Assembly: GCF_030272615.1 (NCBI RefSeq)
Contig: NC_081405.1
Span: 607,140,677-607,204,676 of the forward strand
DNA: 64,000 nucleotides
Origin: Cryptomeria japonica
Taxonomy: Eukaryota; Streptophyta; Pinopsida; Cupressales; Cupressaceae
Direction of reading: 5' to 3'
The notes beneath the pieces are model-generated. The model was not told the DNA's origin. It searched no databases and was given only the letters and a program-made list of their open reading frames with translations. Shown here piece by piece: positions 54,113 to 64,000 of this stretch. Every line of letters starts with the position of its first letter. The first letter of the stretch is position 1. The position numbers were made by a program, and so were the translations under genes.

Positions 54113-54125
54113 TGGTTTTAGAGCC
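54113..54125 (+). other. primer-binding site of outer copia element (mutated)
   Basis: TGGTTTTAGAGCC differs from the Met-tRNA primer site TGGTATCAGAGCC at two positions. Confidence 0.65.
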
Positions 54126-54612
54126 TAGAGGGCTTCATTGATTAGTCTATTTGGAGACATTTTGGAGGCTTCTATTTTCGGATCTGGGGAAGTGCTATTT
54201 TTGTTGGCGTCCTACAACGATTTGGACATCACAGTTGAGTCCGAGAGTCCGTTTCCATAAATTTTGAGTATAAACTCGACCATATTTGATGAAGGAAAAA
54301 TTTCACCTATTCTGGTATATTGTACGGATTTTATTTTTTTTAAATAAATTTTTTTTGCAATTATTATTTTAAATTTGCAGATTTTTTTAAAGGGGGGCAT
54401 TTGTAAAAGTTTTGCTTTTTATTGTAAAAAAATAAAAATAAAAATATTTATTTTAACGGGGTCCCCCCCCGATGCCTGTTGTACTCTGCGTATTTATTGT
54501 TGCAAGGCGTATGAAGTTTGGAGCTCACCGCCCACACCATTCTACCGCCTCCCCTTCCCCGATCTTCCCGTCGCCCGTACTCCCCCGAGAAGTTGGCACC
54601 AACGTTGTACTC
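54126..54612 (+). other. leader of outer copia element, part 1
   Basis: Non-coding. T-rich, then C-rich (CCTCCCCTTCCCCGATCTTC). Ends in TACTC, the target duplication of the nested element. The C-rich composition continues at 61941. Confidence 0.65.
54608..54612. other. target site duplication of nested copia, left (TACTC)
   Basis: Identical to 61936-61940. Confidence 0.92.
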
Positions 54613-56045
54613 TGATAACTCAATGATGAACAGATAGTACCAAACCGGTATTGAGAGGGGGGGGGGGGTGAATCAGTATAGGCAAAAACACATTCCTAAA
54701 ACCGGTTTGTCAGCAGACATTGCGCTTTGGCAAACAAACAATAACACCAGTCTTAAACAGAGTACAACCGACTAAACCCAGAATAACTGAGACAAGCATA
54801 AACCGGTTGACACTTATCTTTTCATACAATCTAATACTTCATGTCCATTTCACCCTAGTGCATGAACAGGTAATCTATCATCAAAAACATAATAACAGCT
54901 AGTTCAACATGTTTTACCATCAGACATAAGACACTGAACCATCACATGAGAAACACCACACATGACACACAAATATTTCACGTGGAAACTCAACTAGGAA
55001 AAACCACGGTGGGGATGAATACCCACAAGCTATTTTGAACTCTTTAGAAGTCCACTCTGTTAGGAGCCTTCTCTGGTTAAAGGCTGATACAGTAGGTTCT
55101 GTTAGGAACCGATCCTATTAGGGATCACCCTGTTAAGGGATGGCTAGAATACCCGGTTAAGGGTTAAACCATGTTAAAGGTTACCTTGTTAGAGGATTTC
55201 AAGAACTCAATGGTTTTGAGTAACCCTGTCAAAGGATTTACAGTAAGCCGGTTAAATCTACCCGGTTAAGGGATTTCCCAACTATTGAAGTGGCTTTAGC
55301 TCCTCTTCACCTTCTGCACTTACACTCTGCAGGTATCACTTCTTTCCTCTGGTCTGGAAAGAATCACATATCTCTTCACTTGGATACACACACATAACTT
55401 TTGCCAACAACTTCAGAAAGAAACACAACATCGATCTTATAGGAAACAGATAGGTGGGTAGCATAAACCCTAAACCTGTTAGGTCAAGCAATTCAAACAG
55501 TTCAATCATGACCGTTGAGCATATTGCATTAAATGCAACAATCTTGAACTAATCTCAAGACGTTCTCCATCGTTCGTTTTCCACCGCTTTCATGGCGGCT
55601 GATAACCCATCACGCGTTTTCACTATTTACATACTTCACACATTCCCGAGGTAGATAAGAACAATCTCCTTCATGCAAGATCCATCACGTGCACAAGACT
55701 GACGTGGCAACACGATCTGTTCTTTGTTACAATGCTAACTCATCACACAAAGTCACCGATTGAGTCACACAGGCTTGAAGCACTTCAACTGGAAACCCTG
55801 AAGTTGAGACTACCAACCGGTAGTCATACAAAGCTTCCATGTACTGGTTCTCATATCAACATGCCGATTCACCTTGAACAAACATACCGTTTCACTTTGG
55901 CACATATACCGGTTCACAATGTTATACCAGTTCTCACATATACCGGTTCTTGGTAACATGTCGGTTCTCTCTTCTTAAGCATATTGACATCAATGACAAC
56001 ATACAATGTCATCATGTCCTCATACTGGTTCGCATAATGCCAACA
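54613..56045 (-). repeat. 3' LTR of nested copia element
   Basis: 1433 bp, nearly identical to 60436-61935. It lacks the roughly 60-bp piece found near 61120-61180 of the other copy. It contains many CCGGTT boxes and the AAAAACCACGGTGG block. Confidence 0.95.
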
Positions 56046-56062
56046 ATCTCTCCCTTTGGCAT
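56046..56062 (-). other. polypurine tract of nested copia element
   Basis: GCCAAAGGGAGAGAT on the minus strand, directly before the 3' LTR. Confidence 0.75.
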
Positions 56063-56291
56063 TGATGGCAATATACAAAGATATCTCGCCGCTTCACATC
56101 TTCTCCCCCAAATTCTGCAGATATCTTCTCCGCTTCACTTCTTCTCCCGCTTTGACAACAATGCCAAAGTGGAGGCACAAGCTTTTCCTGTTCCATTATG
56201 TTGCTCCCCCTGAGGAGTAGCATCCGTAAACACATCAATCCTGAAGAGAAATTGGAATATGCAATACTTGATTGATGTGGAGTATATACCT

Positions 56292-56743
56292 TTAGTTTAC
56301 CTCCTGAAGGGGCAACACCCCTAACTCACCTTTTAAGTACATAAATGTAGCCTTTGGGAGAGGCTTGGTGAATATACCTGCTAACTGCTCCTTACTGGAA
56401 ACATGTTCTAGTGCAATCTCTTTGTTCTGAACCTTTTCCCTCAAGAAATGATACTTAAGTTCAAAGTGTTTGGTTCTAGAATGTAAAACCAGATTCTTAA
56501 AGATGTTAAATGCACTAGTATTGTCACAAAATATACTTACCGGTTCAGATACAGAACTTTGAAGCCATTTAATACATGCTTCATCCAAATTGTCTGAGTG
56601 CAGTTCATGAAAGCTGCAACATACTCTGCTTCCGCTGTAGATTGAGAGACACAACTCTGCTTCTTACTCATCCATGCGACCGGTCTACCACCAAGAAAGA
56701 ATGCACCACTAGTTGTGCTCTTCTGGTCATCCACATTACCTGC
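56292..56743 (-). pseudogene. copia RNase H (broken, frameshift)
   Basis: DDQKSTTSGAFFLGGRPVAW, STAEAEYVAA, then a one-base frameshift near 56560-56600. The other frame goes on with EPVSIFCDNTSAFNIFKN, HSRTKHFELKYHFLREKV and GIFTKPLPKATF to the end. Confidence 0.9.
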
Positions 56744-58144
56744 CTAATCAACATCTGTGAATACTTTCAAGTTGAAGTCCTTGCCATATGGATACCATAA
56801 TTGATAATCAATAGCTCCCTTAAGATACCTAAGAATCCGCTTGACTGCAACCAAGTGGGATTCTCTTGGACTTTTCTGGAACCTTGCAGTGATGCCAACT
56901 GCATTTGCAATATCTGGTCTATTGTGCACTACATAATGCAACTTACCAATCATTGATCGATATTCCTTCTCATTAACCAATGCTGAGTCATCCTCTTTGG
57001 CTAGTTTACAACCGGTCACCATCGGTGTACCAACCAGTTTGCTATCTTCCATGCCAAAGGTCTTCAACACCTCTTTGACATATTTGGACTGAGTGATAAA
57101 GATTCCATTTCTCATCTGCTGAATCTGCAGTCCAATGAAGAACTTAATTTCCCCTTTGAGTGACATCTCAAACTCTTTCTTCATCTCATCTGCAAAATCA
57201 TGACTCATCTTGTCATCTCCACCAAAGATAATGTCATCAACAAATACCTCACAAATCAGGATCTGATCTTCTTCAGATTTCAAGTAGATATTATTGTCTT
57301 CACTTGTTCTCTCAAATCCAATTTTTAGTAGATGAGAGTGCAGACGTTCATACCATGCTCCGGGTTTCTGCTGTAGACCATATAAGGCTTTATGTAGCCT
57401 ACATACCATGTCACTGTCTTCAGATAGGGAAAACCCATCTGGTTGTTCTATATACACCTCTTCTTCAAGTACTCCATTTAGAAATGCAAATTTTACATCC
57501 ATTTGATATACTTTGAATCCTTTAAAAGTTGCATATGCAAGAAGCATACAAACTCCTTCCAATCTGGCTACTAGAGCAAAGGTTTCTCCATAGTCTTCTC
57601 CTTCTTCTTGAGCATATCCTTTACATACTAGTCTAGCTTTGTTCCTTACCACTGTGCCATCCTCATTTAGCTTGTTTTTGAAAACCCATTTGGTTCCAAT
57701 GACATTTTTATGCTCAGGCCTGGGTACCAAAGACCATGTACCATTCTTCTCTATCTAGTCAAGTTCCTCCATTGCCTTGATCCAATCCTCATCTTTATGT
57801 GCCTCTTTGAATGATTTAGGCTCAAATTCAGAGATCATACAAGAATTTTCTCTGACCTTTCTTCTTGTAAGGATTCCTGCATCCTTATCTTCGATGATCT
57901 GCTTAGGATCATGATTCAGCTTGACATACTGAGGAATGGTCTTGACTGATTCCTCATTCTTTTCTTCTTCATCCTCATCTTCATCAGTATCAGCATTCAC
58001 CAGTGAAGGAACACTGTTACTGGTACTTGGCTGATTAGCAACCGGTTCCCAGAAGGTTACTACTGGTTCATCTCTTATTTGCTTACTATCGGTATCCTCA
58101 GGTTTACCAGAGTTTTCATCAACTCTAACATTGATGCTTTCCAC
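56744..58144 (-). pseudogene. copia reverse transcriptase (broken)
   Basis: An acidic linker (58144-57755, DTDEDEDEEEKNEE) ends at TAG 57755, where relatives have Gln. Then [57 protein letters not shown] (catalytic FVDD at 57233-57244) and [15 protein letters not shown]. The frame ends VFTDVD with TAG for the Trp of DWAG. Confidence 0.93.
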
Positions 58145-59116
58145 AATTCTCTAAGTCCTATTGTTGAAACATTTGAGAGCTTTTCTCTTGGTGGAATATC
58201 CTAGGAATATTCCTTCATCACATTTTGCATCAAACTTGCTCTGATGTTCACTCCTCTTGATATAACATTTGCTACCAAACATTCTAAAGTAGCTTACTAC
58301 GAGAGTCTTACCGGTCCAATACTCATAAGGAGTCTTGTCTTTTCCTTTCTTGATAAGTACCCGGTTCATTGTGTATACTACAGTGCTCACCGCTTCTCTC
58401 CAAAAGGTGTGAGCAACTTTTCCTTGGATCAACATAGTTCTAGCTGCTTCAACCATAGTCTGGTTGTTTCTCTCTGCTAAGCCATTCTACTGTGGAGTTC
58501 GAGGGGTAGACAGTTGCCTCTTGATGCCATGTTCCTCATAGTACTTGTTGAATTCATTGAAAGTGAATTCCCCTCCTTGATCAGTTCTAAGGCACTTGAT
58601 CCTTTTACCGCTTTCCTTCTCCACTAATGCTCTGAAAGCTTTGAACTTTCCAAAAGCTTCAGACTTATCTTTCAAGAATGTGACCCACATCATTCTTGAG
58701 CAGTCGTCAGTGAGAATCATGAAGTACCTATCACCCTGCACACTCCTAGTTTTCATAGGATCACACAAATCAGTATGCACAAGATCAACTAAATTGTCTG
58801 ATGTGAAATATTTACCTTTAAAAGTTGAGGAAGACATTTTTCCCAATTGACATTCTCTGCACAAAGGATTTTCTGGTTTACTCAGCACCGACAATCCTCT
58901 AACTGCCTTGGTCTTACTGGCCTTCACAATGTTATCAAAGTTTACATGGCAGAGTCTCCTATGCCATATCCAGCTATCATCGAATTTAGCCATAAGACAT
59001 GTACTTACATTTGCATTCAACTGAAATAAGTTACCTTTGGTTTTCAATTCACCATTCTTTCCCTTGATTCTGCACACTCCATTCTTGAATTCTAGAATGA
59101 GTCCACTATCATTCAG
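58145..59116 (-). pseudogene. copia integrase (broken)
   Basis: GAG-pre-integrase WIWHRRLCHVNFDNI with CRECQLGK, then DLVHTDLCDPMK (first D), RTDQGGEFTFNEF (second D), and, after a TAG that replaces the Gln of PQQNG, NGLAERNNQTMVEAARTML (E). TAG again near 58151. Confidence 0.93.
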
Positions 59117-59401
59117 CTAGGCAACACTCAGAAGGTTGTGTCTGAGACCATCGACCCAATACACATTTTCAGCACTGCTCTTTCCATTAAGAGAGATGGA
59201 CCCTCTGCCTTTGACCATACATGGTGGATCATTACCAAAGCGAACCACACCACCATCATATTCTTCCAAAGATAGAAACTTGCTCCAGTCACCAGTCATA
59301 TGGTGAGAACAACCACTATCAATAATCCACTCATTGGAATTATCAAAGCGGGAGACAAGAGCCTTCTTGTTTGACACATCTTCCTTTACTGCAACAAACA
59401 C
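59117..59401 (-). pseudogene. copia protease (broken)
   Basis: WIIDSGCSHHMTG holds the DSG active site, then VYWVDGLRHNLLSVA, ended by TAG in place of the conserved Gln. Confidence 0.9.
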
Positions 59402-59428
59402 AATGTCTTCATTCTCTTCATCTTCCTA

Positions 59429-60364
59429 TTCCTCATCTGTGACACCTTCATCAACTGCAACAAAGTAGTTTCGCTGGTTTCCTCCTTTGAATTTCTTGAA
59501 CCTCTCCGGTTTATCCTTGTTGTCACCATTAGGATAGTTTATAGCAATATGTCCTATCCGGTTACAAGAAAAACATTACAAAGGGAGCTTACCTCTGTAT
59601 TTATCGGTTCCTTTTGGGAGTTTCCTGGCAAGAAGAGCTTCAAATTCCATTAGGATCTCCTCATCATCCATTTCTAAGCTCTGTCTCGGTTCACCACTGG
59701 TGCATGCTTCCTTTCCTTTTCTTGATGATACAATAGAGGCTTTAAAAGATGATTCAGTCTTTTGAATGCTGCCATTAAAAAAATTTAGTTCATAGGATGT
59801 CAACTTTGCAATGATGGAGTCTAGGGATACCTTAGTCTTGTCTATTGATCTCAACTCCTGAATAGCTACAACCCTTATTGCATAGACTGGTAACAAGGAT
59901 CTCAAGACTTTGCTTACAACAGTGGAGTCTTCTATTTTGCCTCCTGCACTCTTGATGTCTCCAACAACAATTTTGATTCTTATCCCATATTGTTGAATGG
60001 TCTCTCCTTCAACCATCCGTATGTCTTCAAACTTACCCCTAAGGCTTTCTTCTTTAGCCTATTTTACATGCTCATCTCCACCATAGATATTTTCAAGAGT
60101 GTCCCATACTTCTTTGGGGTTGTCCTTATCCTGGACATCAATAAACTCAATGTCAGATAAGCTGCTGATTAGGGCTTCCATGACTTGACCATTCTCCTGC
60201 ATCTCTCTCTTTTGGTCATCGGTAAGAGTACCGATAGGAGGAACATAAGCATTCTCAACATAGCTCCAGTGTTGAGCACCCATGCTTCTGATGTATATCT
60301 TCATTCTATCTTTCCATATATTGAAATTCTCTCTGTTGAACTTTGGACCTTCCCTCTTCATCAT
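59429..60364 (-). pseudogene. copia gag (broken)
   Basis: Starts MMKREGPKFNRENFNIWKDR. Then WDTLENIYGG, a TAG at 60059, and ...EILMEFEALLARKLPKG. After a TAA at 59576 comes the zinc knuckle CFSCNRIGHIAINYPNG, in which the last Cys is Tyr. It forms the particle shell in intact relatives. Confidence 0.9.
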
Positions 60365-60420
60365 TACAATAGGATCTTTTCCTCAAGCAGTTAAGCTTAC
60401 AACACAGAGGACCTGGAGGA

Positions 60421-60433
60421 TGCTCTGATACCA
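60421..60433 (-). other. primer-binding site of nested copia element
   Basis: TGGTATCAGAGCA on the minus strand, two bases from the LTR end: the initiator Met tRNA site, intact. Confidence 0.93.
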
Positions 60434-60435
60434 AT

Positions 60436-61935
60436 TGATAACTCAATGATGAACATATAGTACCAAACCGATACTGAGAGGGGGGGAGGGGTGATTCAGT
60501 ATAGGCAAAAACACATTCCTAAAACCGGTTTGTCAGTAGACACTACGCTTTGGCAAACAAATAGTAACACCGGTCTTAAACAGAGTACAACCGGCTAAAC
60601 CCAGAATAACTGAGACAAGCATAAACCGGTTGACACTTATCTTTTCATACAATCTAATACTTCATTTCCATTTCACCCTAGTGCATGTACAGGTAATCTA
60701 TCATCAAAAACATAATAACAGCTAGTTCAACATGTTTTACCGTCAGACATAAGACACTGAACCATCACATGAGAAACACCACACATGACACACAAATATT
60801 TCACATGGAAACCCAACTGGGAAAAACCACGGTGGGGATGAATACCCATAAGCTATTTTGAACTCTTTAGAAGTCTGCTCTGTTAGGAGCCTTATTCGGT
60901 TAAAGACTGATACAATAGGTTCTGTTAGGAACCTATCCTGTTAGGGATCACCTGGTTAAGGGATGGCTAGAATACCCGGTTAAGGGTTAAACCCCGTTAA
61001 AGGTTACCTTGTTAGAGGATTTCAAGAACTTAATGGTTTTGAGTCACCCTGTCAAAGGATTTACAGTAAGCTGGTTAAAGCTACCCGGTTAAGGGATTTC
61101 CCAACTGTTGAAGTGGTTAGAGATCAATAGGTATTACAATGATCTGATAATAGCACTCAATGCCAATGCAGATCCGCTTTAGCTCCTCTTCACCTTCTGC
61201 ACTTACACTCTGCAGGTATCACTTCTTTCCTCTGGTCTGGCAAGAATCACATATCTCTTCACTTGGATACACACACACAACTTTTGCCAACAACTTCAGA
61301 AAGAAACATAACATCGACCTTATAGGAAACAGATAGGTCGGTAGCATAAACCCTAAACCCTAAACTTGTTAGGTTAAACAATTCAAACGGTTCAATCCTG
61401 ACAGTTGAGCACATTGCATTAAATGCAACAGTCTTGAACTGATCTCAAGACATTCTCCATCGTTCATTTTCCATCACTTTCATGGCAGCTGATAACCTAT
61501 CACACGTTTTCACCATTTACAGACTTCGCACATTCCCAAGGTAGATAGGAACAATCTCCTTCATGCAAGATCCATCATGTGCAGAAGGCTGACGTGGCAA
61601 CATGATCTATTCTTCGTTACAATGCTAACTCATCACACAAAGTCACCAGTTGAGTCACACAGGCTTGAAGCACTTCAACCAGAAACCTTGAAGTTGAGAC
61701 TACCAACCGGTAGTCATACAAAGCTTCCATGTACCAGTTCTCATATCAACATGCCAGTTCACCTTGAACAAACATACTGCTTCACTTTGGCACATATACC
61801 GGTTCACAATGTTATCCCGGTTCTCACATATATCGGTTCTTGGTAACATGTCGGTTCTCTCTTCTTCAGCATATTGACATCAATGACAACATACAATGTC
61901 ATCATGTCCTCATACTGGTTCGCATAATGCCAACA
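60436..61935 (-). repeat. 5' LTR of nested copia element
   Basis: 1500 bp. Reading minus it starts TGTTGGCATTATGCG and ends GAGTTATCA, next to the primer site. Confidence 0.95.
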
Positions 61936-61940
61936 TACTC
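61936..61940. other. target site duplication of nested copia, right (TACTC)
   Basis: Identical to 54608-54612. Confidence 0.92.
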
Positions 61941-63169
61941 ATCGCCCATTTTGAACAAATCACCGACCACCACTGCTTCATGACCCCCGCCACCGTTGCT
62001 TCACGACCCCCTCTAGCCGCCCCTCCTCATTGAGTTCCCCCCGCTAACGGTCCATCTCTGGCCTTCACACCACTGCTACTCTATGCTCCCCATCGTACCA
62101 ATCTCCCCATTATGTTGATCTCCGACTACCGCCACTGTCCTTCCGGTCACCGCTCTATCCCTGATCACGGGCCCCACTGCCGTCGGCTTTCTCCTTCCTA
62201 ACAACTTTCCTACAGCGCCCCTGACATAACTAGGCTACCACTCGATGATTTTTCATTTGCCCCACGTTGAATAGTCACTGAAACCCATCGACACGTGGCA
62301 CTATTTCATTTGTTGTTTTACTTGCCTAGTCATCGACATAGTCAGTAGTACAGGTGACCAGTCACATGTACGTATCACCACGTCATCTGCTATACGGTAC
62401 ACGTCATCTGCCAAGTCAGCACCATGTCATCATACATACAACATGGATAGGGGGTATGACGACCATTTTGACGGGAATGCGACCGTCAATTTTAATCCAG
62501 TAAAATGTTGATGTCAGCACACGTCATCAATTTTTGAAAGTTTTTTAGCCCCCTCCCATTGAGTTTTTTTATTTTGTAGTTCAACTTCAAGAGGTCGTAC
62601 CTTGCTCATTTTTGCTCATTTTTTTGTGCAATTTGTTTTTTTGGGGGGCTATTTTTTATGCTCTTCATAACGGTGGAGGAATTTTCTGATTTTGATGGAC
62701 GTATTTTTCAAAATTTGCAGATTTTCATGAGTGTACCTGTTTAATCCTCGATTTTGCAACTTCAGAGGCTTTGTTTGGGGTCATACGACCTCCTTTTCAG
62801 ATGTCATTTTTTTTGAAAGTGCATAAATTTTCGTCTTCTTTCATAATCTACCATTAGTTTGCAGTGATTTTGAGTAGAAATTATACTTTCAATATTTGGT
62901 CATTTTTGGTCTATTTGGTACTTGTATTTTGCTTGGATCTCAGTTTAGATCACTTGTAGTATTTGTGGGAGTCTCTTTTAGCCTATTTGAGGCAGTTGTA
63001 AGATTGAAATCAGAAGTCCACCTTTCCTTGTTTTGCAAGTGGCCCATTGTATACACACTAAGTATAAAGTGTCAAATCATCAATTTTTTTTTATTTTTTA
63101 TTTTTTGGAGGGGGGGGTGTCTTGTGTGATTGTGCCTCTCTCTATCTTGTTTTTTTTCATTTTGGTGCT
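61941..63169 (+). other. leader of outer copia element, part 2
   Basis: Continues from 54612. First C-rich (CCGCCACCGTTGCTTCACGA), later T-rich. No gene seen. CAGTCATC/CACGTCATC repeats cluster at 62330-62530. Confidence 0.6.
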
Positions 63170-64000
63170 ATGGGTTCTCCTAAATTTCCACATTTAACTC
63201 CTCATAATTATGCTTCATGGAAGATCAAGGCTTGGAGTAAACTAATGGAAAAATGACTCATCCATTATGTAAATGGAACTATAACAGCACCACCTGATCC
63301 TAAGGCTGATCATAATGCTCAAGTTGAATGGCTCACTAAAAACTCTATGCCACTTGGAAATCTTAGAAAGTATGTATCAGATGACCTTATTTTTCACATT
63401 GAGAAGTGTACGATAATCAAAGAGGCTTGGGAAATTTATGACAAATTGTATGGCCTAGTTGATGAGATTAAGGGCTACAAGCTTGATAGTGAACTCAAAA
63501 CTTTGGATCCCAAGGATTTTGATAAAAGACAAGATTGTCACAAAAGAAAATGAGCTAAGGGAAAAGCTAAAGGATTGTGGCATTGGCAAAAAGGATGCTC
63601 AATTGGTTTACAACTTGTTGGACAAGCTTCTTTCAGAGTATGCAGCCTTTGTATCTAGCTTTCATACCCATAGGTTAGCTCAAGGTTCCTCGTACACTTC
63701 TCCCTCATTTGATGCATTCGCGGAGATGTTGATTTTTAAGCAATCTAAGTTGACCAAGATGGGGATTCTCAAATCTTCAAAGTCACAAGCTTTGGTGGCT
63801 AATAAAGGGAATCCAATCAATCAAGGAAAAGGCAAGAACCAAAAGAAACCTAAGCTTAAGCCACAACAAGATGGAGTACAATCCTCCTCTCCACCACAAG
63901 GTGATTCTACATCCTCACCTAAGAGGAAATCTAGGGACAATCATTTTTGTGCATATTGCAAGAATTCAAGACATGATGAACAACATTGTTACAAGAAGGA
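63170..64000 (+). pseudogene. outer copia gag, runs off the window
   Basis: ATG at 63170 gives MGSPKFPHLTPHNYASWKIK, the copia gag (UBN2-type) start. There is a TGA at 63254 and a frameshift near 63530-63550. The later frame has LREKLKDCGIGKKDAQLVYN, LLDKLLSEYAAF, a Lys/Pro-rich stretch and the zinc knuckle CAYCKNSRHDEQHC. The sequence ends just after it, so protease and pol lie beyond the window. Confidence 0.88.

Larger units (their letters stand above)
54613..61935 (-). mobile_element. complete Ty1/copia retrotransposon, 7.3 kb, nested (target duplication TACTC)
   Basis: Flanked by TACTC (54608-54612 and 61936-61940). 3' LTR 54613-56045, polypurine tract, polyprotein on the minus strand (60364 to 56292), primer site 60433-60421, 5' LTR 60436-61935. 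LTR ends TGTTGGCATTATGCG and GAGTTATCA. Domain order gag, protease, integrase, RT, RNase H is that of copia. Eight in-frame stops and one frameshift make it non-autonomous. Confidence 0.96.

Overview
This is a plant nuclear window, most likely from a gymnosperm of the conifer type. The reasons are one host gene spread over about 21 kb with an 11 kb intron, and surroundings made almost entirely of old, nested LTR retrotransposons of the Ty3/gypsy (Tat lineage) and Ty1/copia types. The species cannot be named from sequence alone.

The only clear host gene is on the minus strand, about 6.1-27.6 kb. It is an orthologue of DDM1 (DECREASED DNA METHYLATION 1, the LSH/HELLS-type SNF2 nucleosome remodeler that lets DNA methyltransferases reach heterochromatin and silence transposons). 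I could build 16 coding exons with GT-AG introns and consistent phase, giving about 838 residues, plus a likely non-coding first exon with a TATA box. Exons 2 and 3 are an internal duplication. Intron 7 (8605-19761) is filled with transposon debris.

Layout. 226-4993: a putative giant LTR carrying 16 copies of a 32-bp imperfect palindrome at a basic spacing of about 166-177 bp. 5.0-5.7 kb: a 222-bp tandem repeat. 6.1-23.3 kb: DDM1 coding exons; intron 7 holds a decayed transposon ORF (11.8-15.4 kb), its LTR (15.4-16.4 kb), another LTR-like piece and local duplications. 23.3-27.6 kb: a long 5'UTR intron and first exon. 27.7-29.3 kb: AT-rich repeats. 29.3-30.7 kb: copia LTR, primer-binding site and gag fragment. 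30.9-32.06 kb: another LTR.

32.8-53.4 kb is a three-level nest. A solo copia-type LTR (minus) is split by a roughly 1.1 kb insert with a coiled-coil ORF. That ORF is in turn split by an 18.36 kb Tat-lineage gypsy element (33567-51922, target duplication ATACC, both LTRs, gag, protease, RT, two RNase H domains, integrase). The gypsy element also carries an antisense ORF resembling a plant mobile domain (PMD) protein, and three clusters of a TAGCGCAT motif.

53.65-64.0 kb: a plus-strand copia element (LTR, primer-binding site, leader, gag with zinc knuckle running off the window). Its leader is interrupted by a complete minus-strand copia element (54613-61935, target duplication TACTC).

Both large elements are inactive through in-frame stops and frameshifts. 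Several stops replace invariant Gln, Trp or Arg codons in the way expected for decay of methylated cytosine, which fits a genome that silences its transposons by the pathway DDM1 serves. I saw no rRNA, tRNA or CRISPR features.
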